Source: Adenanthera pavonina (lineage: Eukaryota; Streptophyta; Magnoliopsida; Fabales; Fabaceae). Taken from it: DNA of 64,000 nt. The notes beneath the pieces were generated by a model that made no database searches, was not told the origin of the DNA, and was given only the letters and a program-made list of their open reading frames with translations. Positions 1-11,654 of this stretch are shown here, one piece after another. Position numbers and translations under genes: made by a program. The stretch is from NCBI GenBank assembly GCA_026686845.1, contig JAIVEN010000006.1, positions 37,122,501 through 37,186,500 on the forward strand, in the 5' to 3' direction. Numbering within the stretch: position 1 is the stretch's first letter; the number at the start of each line of letters is the position of its first letter.

Positions 1-108
1 TGATAAAGATATGAATATTTCATGCCTTCAAATGATAGAGTTAATTACTTGATGATTTTGTGCATTTGCACCGGGTTTGATAAACAAGACACACATTTTT
101 ATGAATTA

Positions 109-377
109 CTTCATCCGGTCCATATTATAAGGTATTTTGTATTAATTACACGAATATTAAGAAAATTACTTTTTTAACTCAAATCAATGTAAAAAATACC
201 CACATTTTCTATTTTACCCTTATTAAATACCCCATTCTATTATCATTAGAGAGTTATAAATAAAGAGAGATAAAGCATTAAAGGCATGGGTAAAATGGGA
301 AAAAAAATATCTAATGCCTGATATTTTGGACCAAAAACTTGTCATACAATATGTTTTATAATATGGACCGGAGGGAG
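109..377. mobile_element. Stowaway-like MITE
   Basis: A 269-bp non-coding element bounded by TA dinucleotides. Its left end reads CTTCATCCGGTCCATATTAT and the reverse complement of its right end reads CTCCCTCCGGTCCATATTAT, so the terminal inverted repeats match over about 20 bases. TA target duplication and CTCCCTCC-type ends are the hallmarks of Stowaway (Tc1/mariner-derived) MITEs. It has no coding capacity. Confidence 0.8.
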
Positions 378-379
378 TA

Positions 380-1619
380 CTATGTGATTACTTATATTAA
401 TGACCAGTTTTTTGCGGGTACATTAGGTAACCTCATTTTAAAAGCATACCCCCTACTCCTATATTATAAGGTGACTTGAGAAAATTTTCTTATTTTATAA
501 TATAAAATAATATATAGTGGTTTGTCTTTTTTACCCACCATATATTGTATTACTAGTATTATAATAAGTGTTATATTTAATGAAAAAAGTAGAATTACTA
601 GGGATAAAATCGAAAATTTTGACTTTTTTTATAAGTTTAAAAATGTAATAAAAGTTTCTTAATATGCGTAAAAGTTATCTCATTATCTTATTATATAGGA
701 TGAAGAGAGTAGATATTTAACATTCCATTTGAATACTCACAATGCACACTGTTGACGTTGATGATCACTAAATTATGTTAATATATTATATCAAGTTTAA
801 TTGAGTCAGAATTGCTTTTCTACTATTATAATAATATTAAGTGCTTTTGACATGTAATATATTAAAAATTATAATATGTATTAAAAAAACTTGATTTGAA
901 AAGGATTTTTAACATCTGCATTTTATTTAGATCTAGATCCATTAAAAATAACCAATCTAAGAACATATAACCGGTGACATTTTTTGCAACTAAATTCTTT
1001 AATTTTGAACTTTCTAGACCAGTAATTAAAGCAATTAATTCATAATCGAGAAACAGGAGGCAAAACTCACGAACCCTTTCTTCTTTGCAGTCGTCTGAAG
1101 GCTGAAGCCCCATCATCGTCACAGTTCGTGGGTCGTTCTAGGGTTTCAGAGTCACTGTGCTCTCTTCTTGCTCTTGGCAGCGATCTCCGTGCAGCACGTG
1201 GGTCTCCTTGTTTTGCTTCCCACTTAAGTCCAGATTTGGACTTTGATGGAGACTATCGACTTTTTGGTTTTTCATCACCAGGGGACGAAGGCTGAAGCTC
1301 CGCCAGTCCAGGCGGTGGTAGCTATGAGAGATAGATCTGAGCATAGACCTATCTCCAATGTCCCAGAACTAAAACTGTGAGATAGATCTACGAGATGAAG
1401 TAACGTGTCCAGAAACGAAAGTGATCGGTACGTCTTTCTTGTGCTTTTCTTCTCCAGAGTTTCTCAACGCATCTAGCTTTTTTCTTTTTTTCTTTTGTTT
1501 TGGTTTGATATACAAGTGTTTAATTAAGAGGCTTGCTTTGTTGCAGCAGATTAAGGAATTGTTTCTTTCACTGGCATAGAGTTTATCAGAAAGTTTAGTT
1601 ATCTCTTCCTCTTTGTACT
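380..1619. other. Intergenic DNA, nothing recognised
   Basis: AT-rich sequence up to about 1040, then a less AT-rich stretch (about 1070-1450) with short open frames on both strands that match no family I know. A degenerate MITE-like end may lie near 690-705. No gene is supported. Confidence 0.5.
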
Positions 1620-2215
1620 TATGTTTGATGTCTTTTTCTTTTCATGAAAATGATTCCAGTTTCATGAAATCTCTTACAGCATGTCCGGCGATTAATCTTG
1701 TCTTCAGAAATATTGAATATTTCTTCAATTGGACTGGACTTCTCAGATTCTTGACTATAATTTCAATATCTGTTCAAGTGATATCAAAAGCAATACCTTT
1801 GATGAAACACCGTTCAAGTATGTATAGATAGATGGGTTAATTATGTGACTTTACTCTATGATTGCGTTTTTACTTCTTCATTAGTACCGAATACTGCTGG
1901 TCAAGAGCTCTAGATCACGCCGGAGAATGGTTATCACGCCGGTACAACCAGCCCAAACTCAAGAGATTCTGATGGGACAAATACAGGCTGTGTTAGATGA
2001 TGGTTTTGGGTTGCACTGGTAGTAGATTATGAGCAGTGCGATACATGTACTAAATCTGGTGGTGAGTGTGGCTATGACAAACAAAGGAATTGGAGTTGGG
2101 GAAAAAAAATCAAAGGAAGGTAAGAGACACTCCGAGTCTATGACCAAAAAAGAAAAATTAGAACTTAAACAACAAGGGGCTAAACAGAGATCACTAGCAA
2201 ACATTGCTGGACATT
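1620..2215 (+). pseudogene. LRK10L/WAK-type receptor kinase fragment, copy 1
   Basis: A degraded gene fragment. Around 1838-2075 the broken frames give an N-Y-V-T-L-L-Y-D-C segment, then a G-F-x-L-x-W-like stretch followed by C-T-K-S-G-G-E-C-G-Y-D. The C-x2-C-x3-SGG-x-CGY pattern is typical of the wall-associated/LRK10L receptor-kinase extracellular C-terminal domain. An 11-bp insertion (AATACTGCTGG near 1890) and further indels destroy the frame. The whole block is repeated, also broken, at 6530-6847 plus 11655-12340, so both derive from one duplicated locus. No kinase domain follows. The family call rests on the short cysteine motif. Confidence 0.5.
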
Positions 2216-2402
2216 AAGATAATATGTGTTGATCTGGCAACCCAATTAGTACAACCAATAACATTCTACCCATTGATTAAATTAATTGCCTTTGTAGAGT
2301 TAATTACTAGCAACTATATATTAATTTTCGGTACCCTTCTTGCCAACCAATTAATTCTTATACCTTCCAAGATGGCTTCTATATTTGCACCCATACTATA
2401 TA

Positions 2403-2667
2403 CTCCCTCTGATCCTATATATAAGACCATTTTAATCGAATCATGTGAATTAAGAAAGGAAGTTAAAACTAATTAATTACCTTTATTTCTCTGAAAATTT
2501 TAATATTTTTCCAAAACTACCCATATTTAATCTCTCTCTTTTTCTCTTTGAATACATTAAATAGGAGTATTTTTTTGGAAATGCATAATAAATACCACCT
2601 TGTATATTATAAAGGATATTATATTTAGGACCAAGACAAAAGATCTTATATATAGGACCGGAGGTAG
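2403..2667. mobile_element. Stowaway-like MITE
   Basis: Flanked by TA on both sides. The left end starts CTCCCTCTGATCCTATATAT and the right end, reverse-complemented, starts CTACCTCCGGTCCTATATAT. Same family as the elements at 42158-42421 and, more distantly, 109-377. No coding capacity. Confidence 0.8.
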
Positions 2668-2669
2668 TA

Positions 2670-3289
2670 TCATCAATCTGGTGGTGATTACTATCTTGAT
2701 CGCTTGGTGTGTATGAAATTCAAAATAAAATATTATCAGTCATAAATTGAGGACCAGAATATATAAACATTTCATTCTTATGATTCAACTGGATATTAGA
2801 AAGTTAAAACTTAACCCTTAAGTTTGAATGATGGCAAGTTTGATCGTTATTGACGCTGAAAACTTCAGAGGAGAAAAAAATCATATAACTACTAGCTTTC
2901 AAGTCAATAAAGAAATTGATTTTCAAGGGGGGAAAATAAACGTAGTTGACTAAACCCCCTTCCCATAAGTTGATGATATATATATTCAAAAATAAAATAT
3001 TTCTTTCCGGGCTGAGAAAAATGAAAGAACTAATCATTTTTTCTGTGCAGCTCTTTCTCTCTCATTTTTCTCTCTTATTTTTTCTACCATTTAAATTAAA
3101 TTTTAACGATTTATATATAATATTTTAATTAAGATGTTGAAACTTTATAAACAAACAAATAAATTTAAACCGTCAAAATTTGACTTAAACTATCCAAGTA
3201 CAATACAAGAAATGATGAGAAGAGAAAGGCGGGAGAAAACAGCAGCATTATTGCATATCTTTCTTGTGAGAAAGACCAAGAGAAGCTAG
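2670..3289. other. Intergenic DNA with weak similarity to local repeats
   Basis: No gene seen. Part of it (about 2800-2900) weakly resembles sequence at 48600-48720 and 53290-53390, suggesting an old copy of the same local duplication. Confidence 0.35.
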
Positions 3290-4480
3290 CTAGTGGCCCT
3301 AATTAAATATATAGTTCCTTCATTTTATTATCCATTATAGATTCAATAGAGCAGGGTGGTCCAACCTTATGAACTTGTTCATCATATTTCATAACGTTGT
3401 GCGAATATATATATATATATATATATTCGGACGTTTCCCATGTGAGGAAACTCCCTATTAATAGATTTTCTTTTGTGTTTTTGTTTTAAATTCTTTTAAA
3501 CTTGGTACTTTTTTTTTCTTTGGGAAAAATTGATGGTAAAAACGAGAGCATGCTACTAATTATTAGACACATTATCGATCAGTTACAGGGTTAAAAGTTT
3601 GTTTGATCATGTTTTTAGTGTAAGTCATTAAAATAAAGTATGCTTGTAATTAAACTTATAATAGAAGTATGAATATGGTTAAAATTTAAAATTAAATGCT
3701 GGAACGCTCCAATTCTAAGAGATCAAATGGTAGAGGAATATCTTTTTTCTTTTATTTTTTCTTTTATTTTTGAAGTTAAGAGGTACTTACATATAAATCA
3801 ATATTAATATCACCAATATAAAATATAAAAAGTATATATAGCTGTCCTATTCCCAAGATCTCCATACAAAAGCACAGCACGCACTTTAGATTCAAAGATG
3901 AGATAATAATCAACTCTAAAAACTAATAAAATTTAAACTACATTAAACTTCTCCTATATACTTTTTTTCCTTGTGGAGAGAGGGGGAGGGGTGGTTAAAT
4001 TTATTCTAACGCAAAATTCTAATGTACCTCTCATGGCAATTTGTTTTTGGAAAAAAAAACTAAAAATATAGACCTTTCGGCTGGTTGAGCTAATTCAATG
4101 TTGAATTAATGGGCCGTGGGTCCACAAAAATATGGCAGTGGTATGAGTCAACATGGGAAACACCACAATTTATCATATCCATCCCAAACCTTCATGAATT
4201 GAAAAATTTTCAGCTACTATTGATCATACAAGTAGAAATATCTAAAAGATTATTTTTACTATTGAATGATCAAGCTCACTTGGCAAGTCTATAGATGAGT
4301 ATTCATCTGATTTTCTTTTTTTTTTTTGGGTATTACAATAAAAATTATCTTTATTATTGAATTATTGAACCTTCGAAGGGTTGGTTGATCACTTCTTGTA
4401 TGATCGTTTCATATTTTGATAACACCAATCTAATACTTGGATTGACCTGAATATTCATAAAAATTCATGGACTTACCAAT
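3290..4480 (+). repeat. Local segmental duplication, copy 1
   Basis: A non-coding block whose landmarks recur in the same order at 50040-51990: a GCAGG(A/G)TG..GTCCAAC-like start, a TA-rich tract, a stretch ending TTTTCTTTTGTG, GAGAGCATGC..ATTATTAGACACA, the AACGCTCCAATTCTAA element, a GGTTGGTTGAGCTAA-like element, and TTTTGATAACACCAATCTA. The order is conserved while spacing and sequence have drifted. It also contains a (TA)n run at about 3407-3428. No open frame is conserved between copies. Confidence 0.65.
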
Positions 4481-5137
4481 TAAGCTACATCTAATTTTGA
4501 CCTTGAGAGATCCAAATAATAATGCTACTACACGCTTGCTACTATATATTATGACCATACACAAATAATTAATACTATTGTACTAGCTATTAAGTATTAA
4601 GTAGTTCTCTGTGTGTGATATGAACGTTTAGAAATGAATCATGCATTTCTCAAATATTTGTGATCTGTGCTACTTACTTTATATTCTCTAGATCTATCTC
4701 AAAATAATTATCGTTTATAGTTAGTTATGCACACAGAATAAGAATACTATTAAATGGTTTAGATTGTAGCAAAATCTAATGGTATTTAGCTAAAATATCA
4801 TTTATTAAAATATTCTATATGCCATTGCCTTTATTCATAAAAAGTGAAATGGCAGAAAAATAATTAATGTTTTATTTAAATTTCAAAGCCGGAAATTATT
4901 TTAAGAAGGATGGATTAGTGATTTGAGTGCATTGAATATTGAATTGTACGAGGTTTGAAACATATACATATAAATGATCAATGGAAAATTATTATAAATT
5001 TTATATTTAATATTGTACTAATGATGGATGACATTTTTTTTTCTGAAAGAAGAAATTCTCATAACTCATCCTGGGACAAGTTTGATTAATTAGATTTTTT
5101 TTTTCTTTTTCATGAAGTATGTGTATTGCTTTAATTA
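4481..5137. other. Intergenic DNA, nothing recognised
   Basis: AT-rich sequence with no supported gene, RNA or transposon end. Confidence 0.5.
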
Positions 5138-5419
5138 CTCCCTATGTTTTTTAAAATATAAGGCATATTATTTGATAATTAAGATTTCTAAATATAATTC
5201 GCTTTATAAAATTTATATAGTATTTAATATTAGTTTTCCATTTTTAGCCCTTTTGGAAATAATTAAAAGAGTTATGATGAAAATAGATTAAAAGAAATAT
5301 AATTAAGATAAAATTATAATTTAATGAGGATAATTTTAGAAAGTTATAAAAAGTTGTTTAAAATATCTAAAGTTTCTAATTAATTTAAGTAGGTAAATAA
5401 GGGAATGAAACTGAGGTAG
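5138..5419. mobile_element. Stowaway-like MITE, degenerate
   Basis: TA-flanked element of about 282 bp. The left end CTCCCTATGTTTTTTAAAAT and the right end, reverse-complemented CTACCTCAGTTTC, match only partly, so this is an older copy. Non-coding. Confidence 0.55.
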
Positions 5420-5529
5420 TACCTCTCAGTAATTAATCCATTCAATCTGCCACCGGCCTCAAGTAGTTTTCAAAACATAAATGAAACAGGGAGGAAGAGA
5501 GGCAAAATATTTTCCCATCAAAGCAATTA

Positions 5530-5785
5530 CTCCTTTTGATATAGATCACTTTTAACTACTTTATCTAAACCAAGAAAATTTATAACATTATTAAAATTAT
5601 TTTAAAATTAATGTAATTTTTATTTTTACCCCTAATAAATATCACATATTTAAATAATTTATTTTCTCTTTCATAATTAAATAAGAATACTTTCAAAATA
5701 AAATAATTAATATTTTAGAAATCTATAAAAGGTGATTTATATATAATATCATAAAAATTTCTTGAACATAGATTGAAGGGAGGAG
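5530..5785. mobile_element. Probable degenerate Stowaway-like MITE
   Basis: Starts after TA with CTCCTTTTGATATAGATCAC. Its far side carries GGTGATTTATATATAAT and ends near GAAGGGAGGAGG, giving an imperfect inverted repeat over about 255 bp. The right boundary is unclear. Confidence 0.4.
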
Positions 5786-6529
5786 GAAAAAGAAAAAACT
5801 GTTGAAAATTGATGAACCAGAATTTTGGGATAATAATTGGGAGGACACAACTCAGACAAGGGACATTTCAGAGTGCCATTTGGCATCAGCAAGGCCGTAG
5901 CAGTCACTGCCATTTGTAGATGGACCCCTCTCTGATTCCATGCATCGATGACGATTCAAGCATTTCAAGCACATGCTTGTTTTTGGTCATATCTCTCCCA
6001 TATAACCTTCGAACTTTCTGTATTCGGATTTGCTCTGGGAATTTAATTTCCAGTGCGAGTTCAAAACAAAACAAAACAAACATAATCAGATCACACTAGT
6101 GATGAAGATATCAATTATGGTAATTCTCTGATCAGTAAAAATTGTTACTTTATGGTCTTTAAGAATTTTTTCAGTATTTATTATTTTACATTTTTAATAA
6201 AACATTAATGACTTATTTTATTATTTTACCTTTTTATTAATATTAAATTGATTATTTAAGAGAGCATTTAAGGTCATTTTGATAAAATATTATTAAATTT
6301 TATAATATTCTATATCATTAAATGACTTACTTAATTTGTTCAAAAAATTCCAAAACAATAGTTTTTATAAATTATAAGGAATACATAAGTAGATTATTCT
6401 ATCACCATTGCTGTGTTAGGTGGTTTTTTTTCATCGGTCTTGGTCCAACAAAAGATTTGCAAGGCATGCGCGTATATTCATATTAAAACTGTCGTGAGGG
6501 TGTCTATCACATGGCTGGGACCGACCCTC
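5786..6529. other. Intergenic DNA, nothing recognised
   Basis: No supported gene or element. The stretch 6120-6390 is AT-rich and may be a worn MITE, but I could not find matching ends. Confidence 0.4.
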
Positions 6530-6847
6530 ATTTTCTTTTTCTTTTCTATGTTTCATGAAAATGATTTCAGTTTCATGATATCTCTTTCAGCATGTACGTC
6601 CGGCTATTAATCTTGTCTTCAGAAATATTGAGTATTTCTTCAATTGGAATGGACTTCTTAGATTCTTACAATAGTTAGGGATGACTAGTATTTCAATATC
6701 TGTTTAAGTCATATTAGAAATATGTTGATTTGACCAGGTCACTTCAACCAATCTCTCTGAAGTAGAGCTGGAACTAGTATTGTGTCATCTCATGCAGTTG
6801 CTCTTGAACTCGTCCTAGTGCTTTAAAAACAATACCTTTGATGAAAC
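6530..6847 (+). pseudogene. LRK10L/WAK-type fragment, copy 2, upstream part
   Basis: Aligns base for base with 1620-1810 of copy 1 (shared runs such as GTCTTCAGAAATATTGA and TTTCTTCAATTGGA). It continues to the sequence ACCTTTGATGAAAC at 6834-6847, where an L1 LINE is inserted. The matching downstream part is at 10310-10356 and 11655-12340. Non-functional. Confidence 0.5.
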
Positions 6848-6988
6848 TCTCATAATACTGCTGGGCTAGCAGTGTTGATTCCATTCCTGTGTTGATTCAA
6901 CCACCTAGGGGATATTATCTTCACTTGTGTTGATTCCATTCCTTCAGTTTCTTTCTCAGAGCGTATAATTGATCTTCTAAACAAACGT

Positions 6989-7643
6989 ATGAGGCTGGCA
7001 GTGATTGTCAAACGTATGAGGGTACTACATGACAAACTTCTTGCTCTGTGGAAACCCTTCGCTCACATTCAGATAAGTGATCTTGAGGGTGACTATTTTC
7101 TTGTGAAATTCATGAATGATTTAGATCATCAAGTAGTCCTCATTAATGGGCCTTGGGTGGTTCGGGGTCATGACCTCACGGTTCAACGTTGGACCCTAGA
7201 TTTTTCTCCTTTGACTCACAACATCACCTAGATTCCAGGTTGGGTGCGTCTTCCAAGTTTGCAAGCGAGATATATACTACCACAAGTTTGTTGTTCGAGC
7301 CAATGGCAAGCTTCTTGGAGAAGTCATTAGAGTGGATTACAATACTGATTCCGGCGATAGAGAGAAGTTTGCAAGAATGGCAGTCATGATCAATCTCTGA
7401 AAGCCATTAATTTCCAAGATCAATGTTGATGGCACAGTGATCTTTGTTGAATACGGGGGATTACCAATGATTTGTTATCATTGTGGGCTCTTTGGTCATC
7501 TTCGGGATGCTTGCCCTAAAAAAGTCACCCCACAGTGTTCGGAAAATGCTTCTCAGGGTGTTCCATCCCAGCACGTTGTTCAACAGCCGATAAAAGTGGA
7601 TAGGAGTGACAAATACGGCCCTTGGATGCAGGTTGCTAGATGA
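6989..7643 (+). pseudogene. LINE ORF1 remnant (DUF4283 and CCHC knuckle)
   Basis: ORF1 of plant L1 elements encodes an RNA-binding protein. The first segment (6989-7228) has the DUF4283 signature with G-D-Y-F-L-V-K-F and G-P-W-V-V-R-G. It ends at a TAG, and the sequence resumes in another frame. The segment at 7437-7643 has a zinc knuckle C-Y-H-C-x4-H-x4-C at about 7471-7510. Stops and frameshifts separate the parts, so no complete protein is made. Confidence 0.75.
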
Positions 7644-8339
7644 GGTAGAAGGCTTGGAAATGCCACAAACAAATCGTACGACAATGCGGGCACTCTATTT
7701 GGCTCACGTTTTCATTTGGTCACATTAGAAAATGACAACATTGAAGGAGGGGCCCTAGCCACATGGACAAATTATGATATCAGAACCATCATTGCCAATC
7801 AAGAATTTCTGCCAAAGAGGAAGCCACGACAAAACAAGAGCAATAAGGAAAAAAAAAAGGTGTACCTCCTCCTTCACAAGCATGTCCTAGGAAGGAAGAC
7901 AGAGAGAGAGAGAGATTCAATTTTTTATTCAGAAGCATACAAAGTGAATGTAGCGGCCTTAACCCTGAACCCTTAATGCCATAATTCGGTTATCATCACT
8001 GACATTAGGGCTCCCCTCAAATCACAACCGACTTTGGGCCTTATGTCTAGTGTTTCCTCAAAGCCCAAAGTTCCCACTTGTCAACCATCCCATTTGGGCT
8101 CGCACTGTTTGGATCCAAAACCTTCAGATCTCCCCAAGCAAAAAGGATTGAAACTTTCTGTTGGGCCTAAACTAAAAAATTTCAAGCAACGAACCAAGGA
8201 TTTTAAAGTTGGGCTGTCTAATGCTTTATAGAAGGCCTTCAATGAAGCTTATAGAGTATTCCATTCTGATCAGGATGAAGATGCCTATGGTACCTCTGTG
8301 GACGATGATGAGATCTTAAATTGCTTTGATACAGAGCAT

Positions 8340-9130
8340 TAACTTATCTTTGCTATTGTCCATCCCAATTTGGAATTGTCAGGGGTGGTAGCTTCCAAAT
8401 TTCACATTGTCCTTAAATTTTTTATTCAAGGCTATAACCCTCAAATTGTAGTGTTAGTAGAACCTTGTGTTTCCGGGTTACGTGCTGATTGTGTCATCAA
8501 AAAGATTGGCTTGCCTCATTCTCATAAGGTTGAATCCAATGGGTTCCCTGGTGGTATTTGGATCCTTTGGACCTACAGAGTCAAGCTCGATATTCTTGTT
8601 AATCACAAGCAGTTTATTCATTTGTTGGTTACTTGGCCGGACTACAATAAGAAATTCCTTTTCACTGCAATTTACGGAAGTCCAAACCCCTCTAATAGGG
8701 CTCTTCTTTGGCGAGATCCTTTGGCTATCATGAATAATAATGACTCCCCTTAGGTTCTAGTTCGGGATCTCAATGCTACTCTCTTTCAAGATAAAAGGGT
8801 GGAGCTCGGAGGTCATATTCAGGGTGCTCTCTCTTCCAACCTTTTGTTCAGCATCTTAATTTGATTGACTTGGGTTTTATAGGACCCAAATTTGCCTAAC
8901 ATAGGGGCACCTTGCTAGTTTGTTTGGACCATGTTCTTGCCAACTTCTTTTGGGTTAATTTATTCCCATCTTCTTTCGTTTTCCATCTCCTAAAAATTAG
9001 ATCAGATCATAGACCTCTTCATTTACATTTGGGCTTCTCCCTTTACTATAGACAAGATTCGAGCCCAACTAAATTGTTGTTTGCTTGGTTAAGCCATCCA
9101 AAATTTGGTGATTTGTTAAGAGGCACCTAG
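8340..9130 (+). pseudogene. LINE ORF2 endonuclease remnant
   Basis: The frames 8370-8753 and 8912-9130 resemble the apurinic-like endonuclease that nicks the LINE target. Visible marks are F-P-G-G-I-W-I-L-W, T-A-I-Y-G-S-P-N, and the C-terminal S-D-H-R-P-L near 9003-9020. They lie in different frames with an intervening TAG, so the domain is broken. Confidence 0.75.
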
Positions 9131-9389
9131 GATAATAGCAAGTTACTCATTAATAACTTATCCACATTCTTACTGAAAGCCAAATCTTGAAACGCTGATA
9201 CTTTTGGGAATACCGGAAGCCACAAACATCATATGAGAAACTATATTTGCAGTATCCAAAAAAGGCTTGAAGATAATCCCTCTCCCTTAACCTTTTTGAT
9301 CTCGAACAAGATCTCAAGGATTCAGTACGAAGATATCTGTTTCTAAGAGGAATTACTATGGCTTCAAAAATCCCATTGTATTTGGATAG

Positions 9390-10230
9390 GTTTGGGTGAT
9401 CGTAACACTTCCCATTTCCACACCTCGAAGCTCATTCAACATCACAGAAATGGGATCACCTCTCTTCATTCGATTGACGACTCTGGGGAATCTGATGAGA
9501 ATAAGCTTTCTTTAATGACGGTTGATTATTTTAGTGATCTTTTTAAGCTAGAGAATCCGATATTTGAGCTCTTCCCTTTTTCAAGTTCTTCTCCCTCAGG
9601 ACATTGTTCAATCAATTGCTGCTACCAAGATTCATGTTGACTGTAATGAGGCTCCTAATTGTTACTGGTCCTTTTCTTCCAATGGTGACTTTTTTGTCTC
9701 TTCAGCCTATAAATCAGCCCACGAACTGACATGGAACCCTCTAAGTTCTAAATGGGATTTAATTTGGAAATGGCCTAGTGCTCAAAGGATCAGGACTTTT
9801 CTTTGGTTAGCTCTCAGAAATTGATTATTCACCAACTCCGTAAGAAAACAAAGGCACCTAACATAGGATACTTGTTGCCCCTTCTGCACTAGTGATAAGG
9901 AAGACTTGGATCATGTTATGTGAAGATGCCCATTAACTTACTCAATTTGGAAAGTTCTGGTTCCCACTCAACATTTCTCCAGCTTTATGAATATGCCTCT
10001 CAAAGAATGGATTTTCAACAATATTAATTCGAAGTCCATGGAGCCTCCTTGGCTAGTCACTTTCGGTATTACCTGTTGGCATCTCTAGTCTATTAGGAAT
10101 AAGAGGCTTTTTACTGATTAAAGGTTTACCACCACTAGGATCACCAATACTATCTGTTCTTTAGTTAGACATACTATTAATGCTAGATCTTTATTTAAGT
10201 TTTTAGGCAAGGGTCCTTTATAACCCCTTG
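9390..10230 (+). pseudogene. LINE ORF2 remnant: pre-RT linker joined to zinc-binding C-terminus
   Basis: The segment 9392-9560 (G-D-R-N-T-S-H-F-H) is the linker that precedes the reverse transcriptase in plant LINEs. By about 9600 the sequence already reads as the region after the RT, with W-K-W-P-S-A-Q-R-I-R-T-F-L-W-L-A and then C-P-F-C and D-L-D-H-V-M. The RT core with its FADD-type site is absent, which indicates an internal deletion near 9560-9605. Frames 9564-9824 and onward carry several stops. Confidence 0.7.
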
Positions 10231-10356
10231 TTTCATTGCCCTGTATATTCTTTTGTACTCTTGCGTTTTCTTTTCTTCGTTGAATGAATTTGTTTCTCAT
10301 TAAACAAAAACCTTTGATGAGACAACTTCAACTAGTAACTACTTATAATCTCCAAA

Positions 10357-11654
10357 CACTACTAGAAAACAACAATTTAGCGATGGATTTATCTCTTGCT
10401 AAATGACCTTAATCTCTTACTAATTGGATCACTATAAATTGCGTCATTCAATTTAATGTGGGATGAGTTGATTTTCTTACTAATTTAGCGAGGGATCTAA
10501 TCCCTCTTTAAATTTAGCAAGAGACTCATTCATTGCTATTTCCTTACTAAACTACAAAAAATTCAACACTTTCACATCACTACCATATCACTATGGGATT
10601 ACTTCATGTCATATAATAATTTCAAATATACCTTTACCTAGGTTCGAGCTCTTAGTACTTTTATATTCACACTTTTACCAATTAAAGTTGAATGTATTTG
10701 TAATTTTCATATGAAATATTACATATATATTATTTATCTACACACTAACATACATATATATTTATAAATTACTCCCTTTATTTCAATTTATAGTGCACTT
10801 TTAACTACCACACACGTATCAAGACAATAATTAGTAACCAAAATTTTTTCCATTATTTCTCAAATTACCCTTATTTAATAATACTTCTTACATTAATAAA
10901 TTGCAATCATTCTTTCTTTCATTCTTTTTTCCGAGTTCTCATGGGTCATTGGCAATTGTGAAGAGTGAAGTTTTTTGGGGAAATTCTCTTTCATTCATTT
11001 ATAGTCTGACCAAACCGTTGAAGAATTTTCATTAAATACATTAGTAACCATAAAATATATAAACTTACTTATTAAGGCAATACTGGAAAGATAATAAAAA
11101 AAAAGAATGTAATCCGCGTAATGTATTATATTTTGAAACATGAATTTCTTATAATAGTGCACTATATAGCGTAACGGAGGGAGTAATATATTGTTAAAAG
11201 ATAAAAATATATTATATTTTCAATTATTCATATCATAAAATATTTTATATTTTGAATTTTGTAATAAATGAATTTTCAGTTTCATTTTTTGCCAACAAGT
11301 TATAAAAATTAATTTAAATATTTTTATTAATTTAAAATAATCATCTGATAATTATTAAAAAAAATTTAATTCTTTAAATTAATTTTTTAATAAAATAATT
11401 TTAATCTATTAAAATTAATTTTAAAAAATTTAGCGAGAAACAAATCCCTCGTTAAATTTTTTACTATTCATAATAATTTAGTAAAGAATTAAAAATTCTT
11501 TACTAATTCATTGCTAATTTAACAAAATAAAGGATATTTCTCGCTAATTCCCTTATTAAATTTAACCATGGCTAGGAACTTACAATCCCTCACTATTTAG
11601 ATCATTTAGTGAGGGATGAGTGATCTCTCGCTAAATTTAATTTTTTTAGCAGTG
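10357..11654. mobile_element. Non-autonomous CACTA (En/Spm) element
   Basis: A 1,298-bp element starting CACTACTAGAAAA; its right end, reverse-complemented, reads CACTGCTAAAAAA. It is flanked by AAA on both sides, matching the 3-bp duplication of CACTA elements, though AAA carries little information. Subterminal repeats of the type TTAGCGAGGGAT occur in both orientations inside both ends. No transposase is present. It sits in copy 2 of the receptor-kinase fragment and contains a MITE. Confidence 0.8.
10772..11183. mobile_element. Stowaway-like MITE nested in CACTA element
   Basis: TA-flanked. The left end CTCCCTTTATTTCAATTTAT leads into AGTGCAC; the right end, reverse-complemented, starts CTCCCTCCGTTACGCTATAT and also leads into AGTGCAC. 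Same family as 35635-35906. Confidence 0.75.

Larger units (their letters stand above)
6848..10309 (+). mobile_element. L1-type LINE, internally deleted
   Basis: A 3.46-kb non-LTR retrotransposon ending in a short A-rich tail (TAAACAAAAA) and flanked by a 14-bp target duplication. Reading left to right it holds ORF1 (DUF4283-like region and CCHC knuckle), an endonuclease segment, and then a zinc-binding reverse-transcriptase C-terminal segment. The central reverse-transcriptase core is missing between about 9560 and 9605. Many stops and frameshifts make it dead. It interrupts the receptor-kinase fragment. Confidence 0.85.
6834..10323. repeat. Target-site duplication flanking LINE-1-type element
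   Basis: The 14-bp sequence ACCTTTGATGAAAC (6834-6847) recurs as ACCTTTGATGAGAC (10310-10323) with one mismatch, directly flanking the LINE. The uninterrupted paralogue near 1795-1810 has a single copy. A duplication of this length is expected from target-primed reverse transcription. Confidence 0.75.

Noticed and set aside
862..1344. Two minus-strand open frames (862-1122 and 1138-1344) that might form one gene
   Set aside because: Different stretches are separated by a stop, no domain or motif is recognisable, and no conserved copy is seen elsewhere in the window.
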